A stretch of 64,000 bases of DNA. It comes from Paracoccaceae bacterium. GTDB taxonomy: Bacteria; Pseudomonadota; Alphaproteobacteria; Rhodobacterales; Rhodobacteraceae. A program made the position numbers and the translations under genes. Of the stretch, positions 9,834 to 19,052 are shown in pieces. Under the pieces are notes generated by a model. That model made no database searches, had not been told where the DNA came from, and saw only the letters and a program-made list of their open reading frames with translations. Within the stretch, counting starts at the first letter, position 1. Each line of letters starts with the position of its first letter. The DNA lies in assembly GCA_024742695.1 (NCBI GenBank), contig JANSXY010000002.1, forward strand, positions 62,001-126,000, given 5' to 3'.

Positions 9834-10808
9834 GTGCAGACCGATTCGCCGCAGCTCGACCAGATCGATGCCGACACCCCGCTGTCGGCAGAGGACTGGT
9901 GCGCGCTGATCGAGGAAGTCGGCGAGCGCAACGGGTTCTTCGAACCCGTCGGAACGAACCATTTCGCGCTGTTCAACGACGATTCCCCGACATTGCTCGT
10001 CACGTTCGAGACCGTCGAGGGAATTCGGGCAGAGGATCCGGCGGCGATGCCGCTGGGCCAGCGGGTCGCCACGTCGCGCGGATGGTCCAGCCTGACCCTG
10101 ATCGCCCGGTCGCGGACCTGGTTTCGCGATCCCGAGGTGCATGCGTTCTTCGACCGGCTGGTGGACGAGGCGTTCTTCGAGGAATTTGACCGCGTGGTGT
10201 TCTTCGGCGCCGGCATGTGCGGCTACGCGGCGGCGGCCTATTCCGTCACCGCGCCGGGCGCGACCGTGCTGCTGGTGGCGCCGCAGGCGACGCTGGAACC
10301 CGCCCGCGCCGGCTGGGATCCGCGGTTCGCGGGACACCGGCGGCTGTGCTTCACCGATCGCTACGGCTATGCCCCCGACATGATCGAGGGCGCCGGGCCG
10401 GTCTTCGTGGTCTACGATCCGCGCGAAAGCCTCGACGCGATGCACGCCGCGCTGTTCGCCCGGCCCTTCGTCACCCGGCTGCCCTGCCGCGGGGCCGGCG
10501 GCGACATCGCCGGGATGCTGGACCGGCTGGAGATCACCCCGGCGATGCTGCGGCTTGCCGCCGAAGGGCGGTTCACCGCGGCGGCGTTCTGGCGGCTGTG
10601 GCGCGCCCGCCGCACCGACCAGCCCTACCTGCGCGATCTCGTCACCCGGCTGGGCGATCACGGCGCGCTGTGGCGCGCCGCTCTGGTCTGCCGCAACGCC
10701 CTCGCGCGGCTCAACGCGCCGCGCTTCGCCCGCAGCCTCGCCCAGCTGGATCAGATGCTGGAAGACGAAGGCCGGGCCCTGCCCGTCCGCCGCCGCCGCC
10801 CGGCCTGA
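9834..10808 (+). CDS. Unrecognised alpha/beta-hydrolase-like protein conserved in Rhodobacterales
   Basis: 324 residues from a GTG start with a GGAG binding site. I do not recognise a defined function. The N-terminal 90 residues (GFFEPVGTNHFALFNDDSPT, then LLVTFETVEGIRA) form a compact domain. Residues 120-155 (VVFFGAGMCGYAAAAYSVTA, then GATVLLVAPQATL) resemble the nucleophile-elbow region of an alpha/beta hydrolase, with strand-G-x-G-x-x-G-helix-strand order, but glycine and methionine sit where a serine would be expected. A catalytic role is therefore doubtful. From memory, relatives sometimes carry a PAPS-reductase label; no such motif is visible. It stands alone behind an inverted repeat and converges on ureG. 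Confidence 0.6.
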   Translation: MQTDSPQLDQIDADTPLSAEDWCALIEEVGERNGFFEPVGTNHFALFNDDSPTLLVTFETVEGIRAEDPAAMPLGQRVATSRGWSSLTLIARSRTWFRDPEVHAFFDRLVDEAFFEEFDRVVFFGAGMCGYAAAAYSVTAPGATVLLVAPQATLEPARAGWDPRFAGHRRLCFTDRYGYAPDMIEGAGPVFVVYDPRESLDAMHAALFARPFVTRLPCRGAGGDIAGMLDRLEITPAMLRLAAEGRFTAAAFWRLWRARRTDQPYLRDLVTRLGDHGALWRAALVCRNALARLNAPRFARSLAQLDQMLEDEGRALPVRRRRPA

Positions 10809-10812
10809 CGGA

Positions 10813-11427
10813 TCAGCCCAGCCCGCCCGCGTCCTCGATGAAGGCGACGATCTCGGCCACGCCGGCCCCGTCGCGCAGGCTTGCCATCACGAAGGGGCGC
10901 GTGCCGCGCGCGGCGCGGGTATCGGCCTCCAGCCGCGCCGGATCGACGCCGACATGCGGCGCGAGATCGGTCTTGTTGACCACCAACAGGTCCGACCGTG
11001 TCACGCCCGGCCCCTTCTTGCGCGGGATGTCCTGCCCGGCGGCGGTGTCGATCACGTAGATCGTCAGGTCCGCCAGTTCCGGGCTGAACGTGGCGGCCAG
11101 GTTGTCGCCGCCCGACTCGATCACGATCAGGTCGAGATCGGCGAAGGCGGAGCGCAGATCGGCCACGGCGGCGAGGTTGATCGAGGCATCCTCGCGGATC
11201 GCCGTATGCGGGCAGCCGCCGGTTTCCACGCCGCGAATCCGTTCCAGCGGCAGGGCCTGCACCCGCATCAGGTAATCGGCATCCTCGCGCGTGTAGATAT
11301 CGTTGGTGATCACCGCCATCGAATGCCGCGCCGCCATCGCGCGGCAGAGCTGTTCGGTCAGCGTGGTCTTGCCGGCGCCGACCGGCCCGCCGATGCCAAC
11401 GCGAAGCGGGCCGTTGGGGCTTGTCAT
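10813..11427 (-). CDS. ureG: Urease accessory GTPase UreG
   Basis: 204 residues from the ATG at 11427 (GGATGGGAAG upstream); an in-frame codon at 11460 would add 11 residues not usual for UreG. The P-loop [10 protein letters not shown], switch region [11 protein letters not shown], the nickel-binding motif [18 protein letters not shown] (Cys-Pro-His) and the guanine-specificity NKTD are all present. UreG hydrolyses GTP to drive nickel delivery from UreE to the UreC active site in complex with UreD, UreF and apo-urease. It is the last gene of the urease operon, 40 bp after ureF. Confidence 0.96.
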   Translation of the reverse strand: MTSPNGPLRVGIGGPVGAGKTTLTEQLCRAMAARHSMAVITNDIYTREDADYLMRVQALPLERIRGVETGGCPHTAIREDASINLAAVADLRSAFADLDLIVIESGGDNLAATFSPELADLTIYVIDTAAGQDIPRKKGPGVTRSDLLVVNKTDLAPHVGVDPARLEADTRAARGTRPFVMASLRDGAGVAEIVAFIEDAGGLG

Positions 11428-11467
11428 CGCTTCCCATCCTTTCTGAGCTTCGGATCCCAAAGGCCTG

Positions 11468-12106
11468 TCATGACTTGAAGATCCGCACTTCCATATCCTC
11501 GTGCCAGGCGCTGGCCATATCCGCGCCCAGCGCCGCCGAACCCAGGCCCGACAGCGGCGTTTCCAGCGCGCGGCGCGCCGCCGCCTCGATCCGCGGCGCC
11601 AGCGCCGCCAGCGCCGCCTGCCCCTCGGTCTGGCCCAGCGGCACGAAGCGCACCGCCGCCAGCACCAGCGCCGAGGCCGCCGATTGCAGGTAAAGCGCCA
11701 CCACCCGCTCCGCCGGCAGGCCCAGCGGCGCGGCGGCCCGGCCCAGCGCCACCGGAAGCGGCGCGGCCGGCAGGGCCTGACCGGTCAGCGCCGCGACGGT
11801 GCGCGACAGTGCCGCGCCCTGCTCTTCCGTCTCGGCCAGCCTCTCCCTGGTGGGCGCCAGCGCGCGGGCGGTTGCGGCCAGCCCCTCATGGTCGGCTCCG
11901 GGATCGAGCGCGCGCGCCACAAGCACCGCGTCGATGCCCAGCCCGCCATGGTCGATCAGGTCGCCCAGCCACGTCTCCAGCGCCGCGCGGTCGCTCACGT
12001 GGCCCTCGGCGATCGCCCATTCCAGCCCCTGCGACCAGGCGAAACTGCCCAGCGGAAACGACGGCGACAGCCATTGCACCAGCGCCAGAAGCCCCGACTC
12101 GCTCAT
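11468..12106 (-). CDS. ureF: Urease accessory protein UreF
   Basis: 212 residues, alpha-helical. Conserved segments are [24 protein letters not shown] at the N-terminus (the hallmark SFPxGxFxxSxGLE-like motif) and helical repeats ending in [20 protein letters not shown]. UreF acts as the platform that joins UreG to the UreD-urease complex during nickel insertion. Its start codon overlaps the stop of ureE by 4 bases (ATGA), indicating translational coupling. Confidence 0.95.
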   Translation of the reverse strand: MSESGLLALVQWLSPSFPLGSFAWSQGLEWAIAEGHVSDRAALETWLGDLIDHGGLGIDAVLVARALDPGADHEGLAATARALAPTRERLAETEEQGAALSRTVAALTGQALPAAPLPVALGRAAAPLGLPAERVVALYLQSAASALVLAAVRFVPLGQTEGQAALAALAPRIEAAARRALETPLSGLGSAALGADMASAWHEDMEVRIFKS

Positions 12107-12663
12107 GCGTTGGACGCGGTGTCGGGCGGGCCCTCGTCGTCACCGGGGCCGTCGCGGCGAACATGGGTGTGGACGTGGCGATGGCCGTGGTCGTGCTCCG
12201 CCGCGTGGCCATGATCGTGACCAAGGGTTCGGCCGTGGCCATAGGCGCCGCCCTCGGGGCGGAACGGCTCCACCACCTCGGCCAGCGTCGCGCCCAGCCG
12301 GGCCAGCATGTCGGCCAGCACCGGGTCGCGGGCGATCAGCAGCCGCCCGGCCTCGATCTGGCACGGGGTGTGCCGGTTGCCGATATGCCAGGCCAGCCGC
12401 ACCAGGTCCGGCCCGGTGATCTGCAACAGCGGCTCCTGCGCCGCCAGCACCTCCACCAGCCGCCCGTCCGACAGCCGGAACGCATCGCCGGGGCCCAGAT
12501 TGGTGGTTTGCGCCAGATCGGCGAGAAAGATCGTGCCGCCCTCGGCCTCCAGCCGCTTGCGGCGCAGGAACCGCGCCTCGTAGTCCAGCCGGACACGGTC
12601 GGCGGCCGGGCCGGTCCAGCCGCCGGCGGGCACCACCTCGTGGGCATGGGAAAGCTGGGTCAT
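12103..12663 (-). CDS. ureE: Urease nickel metallochaperone UreE
   Basis: 186 residues from the ATG at 12663. The N-terminal peptide-binding domain contains LDYEARFLRRKRLEAEGGTI and the C-terminal domain contains WHIGNRHTPCQ, with the conserved nickel histidine. The tail is histidine-rich (HDHGHAAEHDHGHRHVHTHV), typical of UreE forms that hold several nickel ions. It hands nickel to UreG for urease assembly. It overlaps ureF by 4 bases and follows a small lipoprotein gene by 79 bp. Confidence 0.95.
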   Translation of the reverse strand: MTQLSHAHEVVPAGGWTGPAADRVRLDYEARFLRRKRLEAEGGTIFLADLAQTTNLGPGDAFRLSDGRLVEVLAAQEPLLQITGPDLVRLAWHIGNRHTPCQIEAGRLLIARDPVLADMLARLGATLAEVVEPFRPEGGAYGHGRTLGHDHGHAAEHDHGHRHVHTHVRRDGPGDDEGPPDTASNA

Positions 12664-12742
12664 CGCGGGGCTCCTTCGCCAGGACAGCCGCCATCCTTTC
12701 GCCTTGCGGCCGGTCGCGCAAGCCTTGCGGCGCGCGGCGCGG

Positions 12743-13045
12743 TCAGGTGGCGCAAAGATAGGCCTTGGCCTCGATCTGGTAGACCGCGCTTCCCGTGGGC
12801 TGCGCGAAGACGATGGTATCGGCGCCCGAGGCCTTCGCGGCATCCTTCACCCGGGCGCGCGCCAGCGCCAGCGCCTGGTCCGTGACGACCGGGCCGTAGA
12901 CGCCCGGCGTCATCGTGATGTCGGTGATGTAGCGGCAGTTGCCGACATCCGCCGCCGTCGCCTCGCGCAGCGTCGCGCCCTGCTGGCCCGGCATCGCCGT
13001 GCACCCCGCCAGAAATGCCAAGACCGCCAGTCCCGTGCCCCGCAT
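12743..13045 (-). CDS. Small lipoprotein within the urease operon
   Basis: 100 residues. A signal peptide with lipobox is clear: MRGTGLAVLAFLAGC, so Cys15 would be acylated and the protein anchored in a membrane facing the periplasm. The mature part has a second conserved-looking pair of cysteines (GNCRYI and the terminal YLCAT) and a YGPVVTDQALALARARVKDA helix. It loosely resembles RcsF/DUF4156-type small lipoproteins (two cysteines plus an alanine-rich helix and a final strand), but this is only a fold-level impression. It is inserted between ureC and ureE on the same strand with a GGGAG ribosome binding site. Confidence 0.7.
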   Translation of the reverse strand: MRGTGLAVLAFLAGCTAMPGQQGATLREATAADVGNCRYITDITMTPGVYGPVVTDQALALARARVKDAAKASGADTIVFAQPTGSAVYQIEAKAYLCAT

Positions 13046-13149
13046 CGTCCGCTCCCGCCGTTTCGGTCCGTGCCGGCAGACTGCCGCCTGTCGCCGGGCC
13101 GGGCAAGCCCCCGCGCCCGGATCCGGCGGTTCGCCGCCGCGACCGCCTC

Positions 13150-14904
13150 TCAGAACAGGAAGTAGCGCTGCGCAAGCGGCAATTCCTCGGCCGGTTCGCA
13201 GGTCAGCAGCTCGCCGTCGGCACGCACCTCGTAGGTCTCGGGGTTGACCTCGATCTCCGGCGTGGCGGAATTGCGCACCATGTCCGCCTTGCTCAGGCTG
13301 CGGGTGCCCCGAACCGCGATCAGCTGCTTTTGCAGCCCAAGCTCCGCGCCCACGCCGGCCTCCAGCGCCGCCTGACTGACGAAGGTGACCGCCGAGGCGG
13401 TCAGCGACCGGCCGAAGGCGCCGAACATCGGCCGGGTGTGCACCGGCTGCGGCGTCGGGATCGAGGCGTTCGGATCGCCCATCTGCGCCACCGCGATGGT
13501 GCCGCCGATCAGCACCATCTCGGGCTTGACGCCGAAGAACGCCGGGTTCCACAGCACCAGGTCGGCGCGCTTGCCCGGCTCGACCGAGCCGACATGCGCG
13601 GAAAGCCCGTGCACGATCGCCGGGTTGATCGTGTATTTCGCGACGTAGCGCTTCACGCGTTCGTTGTCGTTCTCGCCGGTCTCGGCGGCCAGCCGGCCGC
13701 GCTGCAGCTTCATCTTGTGGGCGGTCTGCCAGGTGCGGATGATCACCTCGCCCACCCGGCCCATCGCCTGGCTGTCCGAGGCCATGACCGAAAACGCGCC
13801 CATGTCGTGCAGGATGTCCTCGGCCGCGATCGTCTCGCGCCGGATCCGGCTTTCGGCGAAGGCGACGTCTTCAGGGATCGCCTTGTCGAGGTGGTGGCAG
13901 ACCATCAGCATGTCGAGGTGTTCCTCGATCGTGTTGACGGTGTAGGGCATCGTCGGGTTCGTCGACGAGGGCAGCACGTTCGCCGCCGCCACCACCTTGA
14001 TGATGTCGGGCGCATGGCCGCCGCCCGCCCCCTCGGTATGGAAGGCATGGATCGTGCGCCCGCCGATCGCGGCCAGCGTGTTCTCCACGAACCCCGACTC
14101 GTTGAGCGTGTCGGTGTGGATCATCACCTGCACGTCCATCGCGTCGGCGACCGTCAGGCAGCAGTCGATCGCGCCCGGCGTGGTGCCCCAGTCCTCGTGC
14201 AGCTTCATCGCGCAGGCCCCGGCGCGGATCTGTTCCTCCAGCGCCGCGGGGCGGCTGGCGTTGCCCTTGCCCGCGAAGGCCAGGTTCATCGGAAACGCCT
14301 CGGCCGCCATCAGCATCCGGCCGATATGCCAGGGCCCCGGCGTGCAGGTGGTGGCCAGCGTGCCATGCGCCGGGCCGGTGCCGCCGCCCAGCATCGTGGT
14401 GATCCCCGAATGCAGCGCGTCGTCGATCTGCTGCGGGCAGATGAAATGGATATGCGCGTCGATCCCGCCCGCCGTCAGGATCCGCCCCTCGCCGGCGATC
14501 GCCTCCGTGCCCGGCCCGATCACGATATCGACGCCGGGCTGGGTATCGGGGTTGCCGGCCTTGCCGATGGCGTGGATACGCCCGTCCCGCAGCCCGACGT
14601 CGGCCTTGTAGATGCCGGTATGGTCAAGGATCAGCGCATTGGTGATCACCGTGTCCACCGCGCCCTCGGCCCGGGTCCGCTGGCTTTGCCCCATCCCGTC
14701 GCGGATCACCTTGCCGCCGCCGAACTTCACCTCCTCGCCATAGGCGACCGCGTTCGCCCCGCCGCCGTCCGCGGCGCCGGCCGCCAGCGCGGTCAGGTCG
14801 CGCTCGACCTCGACGATCAGGTCGGTATCGGCCAACCGCAGCCGGTCGCCGGTGGTCGGGCCGTACATGTCGGCATAGGCGGCGCGGGAAATCCGTGCGG
14901 GCAT
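13150..14904 (-). CDS. ureC: Urease subunit alpha UreC
   Basis: 584 residues. It is the catalytic subunit that hydrolyses urea to ammonia and carbamate. All active-site residues are visible: nickel ligands His151 and His153 (DAHIHF), carbamylated Lys234 ([12 protein letters not shown]), His263 (MIHTDT), His289 (HTEGAGGGH), flap Cys336 and His337 (MVCHHLDKA), and Asp377 ([12 protein letters not shown]). Every one is offset by +17 from the Klebsiella numbering because of an insert of about 16 residues at 38-54 ([16 protein letters not shown]) ahead of [11 protein letters not shown]. It is transcribed 16 bases after orf100 and before the lipoprotein gene. Confidence 0.97.
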   Translation of the reverse strand: MPARISRAAYADMYGPTTGDRLRLADTDLIVEVERDLTALAAGAADGGGANAVAYGEEVKFGGGKVIRDGMGQSQRTRAEGAVDTVITNALILDHTGIYKADVGLRDGRIHAIGKAGNPDTQPGVDIVIGPGTEAIAGEGRILTAGGIDAHIHFICPQQIDDALHSGITTMLGGGTGPAHGTLATTCTPGPWHIGRMLMAAEAFPMNLAFAGKGNASRPAALEEQIRAGACAMKLHEDWGTTPGAIDCCLTVADAMDVQVMIHTDTLNESGFVENTLAAIGGRTIHAFHTEGAGGGHAPDIIKVVAAANVLPSSTNPTMPYTVNTIEEHLDMLMVCHHLDKAIPEDVAFAESRIRRETIAAEDILHDMGAFSVMASDSQAMGRVGEVIIRTWQTAHKMKLQRGRLAAETGENDNERVKRYVAKYTINPAIVHGLSAHVGSVEPGKRADLVLWNPAFFGVKPEMVLIGGTIAVAQMGDPNASIPTPQPVHTRPMFGAFGRSLTASAVTFVSQAALEAGVGAELGLQKQLIAVRGTRSLSKADMVRNSATPEIEVNPETYEVRADGELLTCEPAEELPLAQRYFLF

Positions 14905-14920
14905 CGCGGGGGCTCCGGGC

Positions 14921-15223
14921 TCAGGCGGCGTTGGCCGCGGTCTTGGGCTTGACGACGGCCGCCGGGCGGCGCCTGGCGGGCCCGGTCCGCACCGGTCCGC
15001 AGGCCGTGGGCGTGCTCACCAGCGCCCGGTCGGGATCGAACGCCTCGGCCAGCGCCGCCCAGGGCGCCAGCATCGGGTTCAGCGCCGCCCAGAAGGCCAT
15101 CTGCGACCGCCATTGCGCCCGCATTTGCGCCTGCGCCTCGGCCATGGCCCCGGTCTGCGCCTCCATCGTCTCGAAAAGCCGCACCGAGGCGTCCCGCCAG
15201 GTCTCGATCTGTGTCGTGATCAT
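14921..15223 (-). CDS. Hypothetical 100-residue protein between ureB and ureC
   Basis: I do not recognise this protein. It has an N-terminal amphipathic helical region rich in Met, Gln, Ala and Trp ([20 protein letters not shown], then [16 protein letters not shown]), reminiscent of phasin-like or scaffold helices, and a basic, Pro/Ala-rich tail ([18 protein letters not shown]). There are no signal peptide, membrane segment or metal motifs. The reading frame lies in the otherwise empty gap between ureB and ureC with 16 to 27 bp spacers, which supports it being real and co-expressed with urease. Confidence 0.7.
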   Translation of the reverse strand: MITTQIETWRDASVRLFETMEAQTGAMAEAQAQMRAQWRSQMAFWAALNPMLAPWAALAEAFDPDRALVSTPTACGPVRTGPARRRPAAVVKPKTAANAA

Positions 15224-15250
15224 CTCGTTCTCCCTTGCGCCAGCCCGGCG

Positions 15251-15565
15251 TCACGCCGGATCGAGCGGTCCCATGACCGCCTTGTTGAACCCCCAGGCCG
15301 CGCGCGCGCCGCCGTAGGGCACCAGCCGCACCTCGCGGGTCTGGCCCGGTTCGAACCGCACCGCGGTCCCGGCCGGAATGTCCAGCCGTTGCCCCCGCGC
15401 CGACGCGCGGTCGAAACGAAGCGCCGCATTGGTCTCGGCGAAATGATAATGGCTGCCCACCTGCACCGGCCGGTCACCGGTATTGGCGACCTCCAGCACC
15501 GTGACCGGGCGGCCGGGATTGAGCTCGATCTCGCCCGGCCCGGGAAACAGCTCGCCCGGGATCAT
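15251..15565 (-). CDS. ureB: Urease subunit beta UreB
   Basis: 104 residues, the usual length for a separate beta subunit. Family motifs are [37 protein letters not shown], the [16 protein letters not shown] stretch and a C-terminal [10 protein letters not shown]. With UreA and UreC it forms the (alpha beta gamma)3 holoenzyme. Its ATG overlaps the stop of the upstream mini-UreJ gene by 4 bases. Confidence 0.96.
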   Translation of the reverse strand: MIPGELFPGPGEIELNPGRPVTVLEVANTGDRPVQVGSHYHFAETNAALRFDRASARGQRLDIPAGTAVRFEPGQTREVRLVPYGGARAAWGFNKAVMGPLDPA

Positions 15566-15798
15566 CGCCGCGCCCGCCGGGCGTCGCGTCGCGCCGCGCG
15601 GCGCTGCCAGGCCAGCAGCCCGACCGGCGCCGCGGCCAGGCCCAGCGCGACCAGCGCCATCAGGTGATCGGCCGACCCCAGCGCATGGGCCAGCCCCTGC
15701 GCCAGGCCGCCCGCGTCATGCGCGCCGGGATGGGCCAGCGCCGCGCCGGGCGCTAGCGGCGCCGCAACGGACGAAACCAGAAGAACTCTACGGAACAT
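15562..15798 (-). CDS. Miniature HupE/UreJ-like protein in the urease operon
   Basis: 78 residues between ureA and ureB, overlapping ureB by 4 bases and starting 11 bases after ureA. It has a signal peptide ending ALAHPG and a single membrane segment ([20 protein letters not shown]) followed by a basic tail ([14 protein letters not shown]). The segment [31 protein letters not shown] looks like the first, histidine-containing part of HupE/UreJ nickel permeases (HxG, GFxHxxxGxDHLLAMVAVG), yet full UreJ proteins are near 190-200 residues with six membrane spans. Either this is a truncated UreJ kept for its histidine motif or a distinct single-span relative. Involvement in nickel supply is an inference from position and motif. 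Confidence 0.72.
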   Translation of the reverse strand: MFRRVLLVSSVAAPLAPGAALAHPGAHDAGGLAQGLAHALGSADHLMALVALGLAAAPVGLLAWQRRAARRDARRARR

Positions 15799-15809
15799 CG
15801 ACAAATCTC

Positions 15810-16112
15810 CTACCGGATCGGATGGTGAACGGTGACAAGCTTGGTGCCGTCGGGAAAGGTCGCCTCGACCTGCACCTCGTGGATCATCTCGGGCACACCC
15901 GGCATGCAGTCCTCGGCCCGCACGACATGCGCCCCGGCCTCCATCAGGTCGGCGACCCGTCGGCCGTCGCGCGCGCCCTCGACGACGTAGTCGGTGATCA
16001 GCGCGATCGCCTCGGGGTGGTTCAGCTTCACCCCGCGCTCCAGCCGGCCGCGCGCCACCATCGCGGCCAGGCTGACCAGCAGCTTGTCCTTCTCCCTCGG
16101 CGTCAGGTTCAC
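15810..16112 (-). CDS. ureA: Urease subunit gamma UreA
   Basis: 100 residues, exactly the usual length. It begins [20 protein letters not shown], with the conserved segments [31 protein letters not shown] and a C-terminal [21 protein letters not shown]. It is the small structural subunit of urease. It is separated from ureD by 148 bp that contain a dispersed hairpin element. Confidence 0.97.
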   Translation of the reverse strand: MNLTPREKDKLLVSLAAMVARGRLERGVKLNHPEAIALITDYVVEGARDGRRVADLMEAGAHVVRAEDCMPGVPEMIHEVQVEATFPDGTKLVTVHHPIR

Positions 16113-16159
16113 GCGCGCCCCTCCATGATCCTCGCCCGGCGGGGCCGACAGGCCGCCGC

Positions 16160-16227
16160 GATTTTGGTCTCGAAATATCCCGCGGGGGCGGCGGCCACAG
16201 GCCGCCGGCGGGGGCGCGAAGCCCCCG
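16160..16227 (+). repeat. Dispersed box-hairpin element, copy A
   Basis: The box GATTTTGGTCTCGAAATATC at 16160-16179 is followed by two perfect GC hairpins: a 7-bp stem at 16190-16206 (loop ACA) and a 7-bp stem at 16209-16227 (loop GCGAA). The same architecture occurs at 24289, 32154 and 48576. This copy lies inside the urease operon between ureD and ureA and is antisense to it, unlike the other three copies, which follow gene ends on the same strand. Confidence 0.75.
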
Positions 16228-16260
16228 TGCCGTCACCCACCGCCCGGCTCGCGCGCCCGA

Positions 16261-17094
16261 TCATGCGGCCCCCTGCCAGACCCGCGGCAGCGCCGCGCCG
16301 CCGCGCAACACACTCAGCAGCCGCGCCAGCGCCCCGCGCAGCGGCCAGCCATCCGCGGCCCGCAGCCGGACCACGCATTTGCCATCCCAGCCCGAGGCCG
16401 CGGCCACCACGCCATCGGGCAGGCCGTCGATCGCGGCGCGCACCGCGCCGGTTGCATCCTCCGCCCCCGGCGCCACCAGCGCGACGGTGGCCAGCGCGCG
16501 CGCGCCGGCCAGCAACGCGGGGCGGTCGCCCAGCGCCGCATCGGTCAGCCGCAGCGGTTCGATCAGCACCGGCCGGCCCTCGCGCCGGACCTCGCGCCAG
16601 TCGTCCAGTTCCAGCCGCGTCACCCGCTCGCCCATCGCCTGCCGGCCCAGCACCAGCGACTCGGTCATCAGAAACCGCGCGCCGGCGCCCAGATCCGCAC
16701 GCGTGCGCCGGTCCAGCGCCGAGGCGTCGAAAAGGATCGTCTCCTGCGGCAACCAGTCGAGCGCGGCGCCGGCACCGATGTCGAGGTCCACCTCCAGCCG
16801 CGCGCGGCCGCCGGTCGAGCCATAGGCGCGCTCGGCGGTCTGGGTCGTCGCCACCGCCCGCGCGCCGGGGCCAAGGCCCAGCGCATAGGCCAGCCGGTCG
16901 CCACCGGTCAGCCCGCCGGCGGTGTTCAGGAACACCACCTCGGGCGCGGCGGCATGGACGCGCGGCAGGAATGCCTTGGCCGATCCCGCCTGCGCCAGCC
17001 GGTCAAGGCGCGCGGCGCGGCCCGGCGCGGCCAGGAGGGTGACCTCGGCCCGGCCGGTAACGCGCTGCAGTCGGGGAACGGAAGCGTCGAACAT
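16261..17094 (-). CDS. ureD: Urease accessory protein UreD
   Basis: 277 residues. Conserved UreD segments are VVFLNTAGGLTGGDRLAYAL, TTQTAERAYGSTGG and LDWLPQETILFDASALDRRT. UreD binds apo-urease and recruits UreF and UreG for nickel insertion. It is the first gene of the urease operon; the 185-bp space to the divergent pyrC presumably carries both promoters, though no clear -35/-10 pair was identified. A non-coding 148-bp gap with a hairpin element separates it from ureA. Confidence 0.95.
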   Translation of the reverse strand: MFDASVPRLQRVTGRAEVTLLAAPGRAARLDRLAQAGSAKAFLPRVHAAAPEVVFLNTAGGLTGGDRLAYALGLGPGARAVATTQTAERAYGSTGGRARLEVDLDIGAGAALDWLPQETILFDASALDRRTRADLGAGARFLMTESLVLGRQAMGERVTRLELDDWREVRREGRPVLIEPLRLTDAALGDRPALLAGARALATVALVAPGAEDATGAVRAAIDGLPDGVVAAASGWDGKCVVRLRAADGWPLRGALARLLSVLRGGAALPRVWQGAA

Positions 17095-17279
17095 GCGCCA
17101 ACCCTAGCCCGCCCCCTCGGGTGGACAATTCGTTGCGCCTTGCCGGTGCCGGCCGCCGCGCAAATGCCCGTTCGGCAGGCATCGCCGGCGCGCCCCGCCC
17201 AAGAAGCGGGCAGCGGCGAAACCCGGTCCATCGGCGCAGGGCACTGGAAAGCGCCGGCGACTGGGTGTAGGTCCGTGGC

Positions 17280-18320
17280 ATGACGACAGAGTTGATCCTC
17301 CGCCGCCCCGATGACTGGCACCTGCACCTGCGCGATGGCGCGATGCTGCGCGCCGTGCTGCCCGAATCCGCGCGCCACTTCGCCCGCGCGATCATCATGC
17401 CCAACCTGGTGCCCCCGGTCGTGACCGCCGCCGACGCCCGCGCCTACCGCGACCGGATCCTGGCCGCGCTGCCCGCCGGGCAGGCGTTCGAGCCGTTGAT
17501 GACGCTTTATCTCACCGAGGCGACCGACCCGGACGACGTGGCGGCCGCAAAGGCGGAGGGGCTGGTCACGGCGGTCAAGCTCTACCCCGCCGGGGCCACC
17601 ACGAATTCGCAATCCGGGGTGCGCGATTTCGACAAGGTCCGCGGCGTGCTGGAACGGATGGCGGAAATCGGCCTGCCGCTGTGCGTGCATGGCGAGGTCA
17701 CCGATGCCGAGATCGACATCTTCGACCGCGAGGCGGCGTTCATCGACCGGGTGCTCGACCCGATCCGCCGCGCCACGCCGGGCCTGCGGGTGATCATGGA
17801 ACACATCACCACGCGCGACGGGGTGGACTACGTGCGCGGCGGCGGGCCCGACATCGCCGGGACGCTGACGGTTCACCACCTGATCATCAACCGCAACCAC
17901 ATCCTCGCCGGCGGCATCCGGCCGCATTACTACTGCCTGCCCGTCGCCAAGCGCGAGGAACACCGGCTGGCGCTGCGCGCCGCCGCCGTCTCGGGCGATC
18001 CGTCGTTCTTCCTGGGCACCGACAGCGCGCCGCATGTCGACGCCGCCAAGGAAACCGGCTGCGGCTGCGCGGGCTGTTTCACCGCCACCAACGCGATGGC
18101 GCTGCTCGCCCACGTGTTCGAGGAAGAGGGCGCGCTGGATCGGCTTGAAGGGTTCGTGTCGCTTCACGGCCCGGCGTTCTACCGGCTGCCCCCGAACGAG
18201 GCCACGATCCGGCTGGTGAAGCGCGACGCGGCGACCCGCTGGCCCGCCAAGCTGGACACCGGCGACGGACCGGTGACGATCTTCGACCCCGGTTTCGACG
18301 TCTGCTGGGACGTCGCCTGA
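17280..18320 (+). CDS. pyrC: Dihydroorotase
   Basis: 346 residues, class II (E. coli PyrC type). It cyclises carbamoyl-aspartate to dihydroorotate, step three of pyrimidine synthesis. Zinc ligands His14 and His16 ([10 protein letters not shown]) and the carbamylated Lys100 ([11 protein letters not shown]) are present, as are [14 protein letters not shown], the VAKREEHR segment and the late aspartate in [10 protein letters not shown]. The ribosome binding site before the ATG is weak. It is divergent from ureD and followed after 15 bp by pyrE, giving a pyrimidine operon. Confidence 0.96.
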   Translation: MTTELILRRPDDWHLHLRDGAMLRAVLPESARHFARAIIMPNLVPPVVTAADARAYRDRILAALPAGQAFEPLMTLYLTEATDPDDVAAAKAEGLVTAVKLYPAGATTNSQSGVRDFDKVRGVLERMAEIGLPLCVHGEVTDAEIDIFDREAAFIDRVLDPIRRATPGLRVIMEHITTRDGVDYVRGGGPDIAGTLTVHHLIINRNHILAGGIRPHYYCLPVAKREEHRLALRAAAVSGDPSFFLGTDSAPHVDAAKETGCGCAGCFTATNAMALLAHVFEEEGALDRLEGFVSLHGPAFYRLPPNEATIRLVKRDAATRWPAKLDTGDGPVTIFDPGFDVCWDVA

Positions 18321-18335
18321 ACGAAAGGCCAGCCC

Positions 18336-19016
18336 ATGATCCCCGCCGCCTTCCCGCCGCCCGACGAGATCGCCCGGCTCACCGCCCGCGCGCTGCTGGA
18401 GATCGGCGCGGTGCATTTCAACGCGGACGAGCCGTTCACGCTGGCCTCCGGCCTGCCCTCGCCGACCTATATCGACTGCCGCAAGCTGATCTCGTATCCC
18501 CGCATCCGCTCGGTCCTGATGGATTTCCTCGCGGTCACCGTGATGCGCGAGGCCGGGATGGAGGCCTTCGACAACGTCGCGGGCGGCGAGACCGCGGGCA
18601 TCCCCTTCGCGGCGCTGGTGGCCGAACGGCTGGCGCTGCCGATGACCTACGTGCGCAAGAAGCCAAAGGGGTACGGCCGCAACGCCCGGATCGAGGGCGC
18701 GATGACCGAAGGCCAGCGCGTGCTGCTGGTCGAGGATCTGACGACCGACGGCGGATCGAAGCTGAGCTTCGTCGACGCGATCCGCGAGACCGGCGCGACC
18801 TGCGGCCATACCGCCGTGATCTTCTACTACGGCATCTTTCGCGAAACCGTGCCGCGGCTGGCCGAACACGGGGTGGCGCTGCATCATCTGTGCACCTGGC
18901 ACGACGTTCTGGCCGAGGCGCGCGCGCAGGCCGCTTTCGACGCGGCGACGCTGACCGAAGTCGCGGCCTTCCTCGCCGATCCCCGGGGCTGGCAGGCGGC
19001 CCGTACCGGCGGCTGA
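18336..19016 (+). CDS. pyrE: Orotate phosphoribosyltransferase
   Basis: 226 residues. It couples orotate to PRPP, forming OMP. The PRPP-binding motif reads [17 protein letters not shown], and the flexible loop region contains [17 protein letters not shown]. The N-terminal [20 protein letters not shown] matches alphaproteobacterial PyrE. Its tail (AEVARAQAAF-like helix and FLADPRGW) is slightly longer than in E. coli PyrE, as is usual in this group. It lies 15 bp after pyrC. Confidence 0.95.
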   Translation: MIPAAFPPPDEIARLTARALLEIGAVHFNADEPFTLASGLPSPTYIDCRKLISYPRIRSVLMDFLAVTVMREAGMEAFDNVAGGETAGIPFAALVAERLALPMTYVRKKPKGYGRNARIEGAMTEGQRVLLVEDLTTDGGSKLSFVDAIRETGATCGHTAVIFYYGIFRETVPRLAEHGVALHHLCTWHDVLAEARAQAAFDAATLTEVAAFLADPRGWQAARTGG

Positions 19017-19052
19017 CGCCGGGGCGTCGCCGCGAAACCGACGGAGACGGAC

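Noticed and set aside
9834-10808. PAPS reductase assignment for the unknown gene
   Set aside because: No PAPS-reductase nucleotide-binding motif or C-terminal catalytic cysteine is visible.
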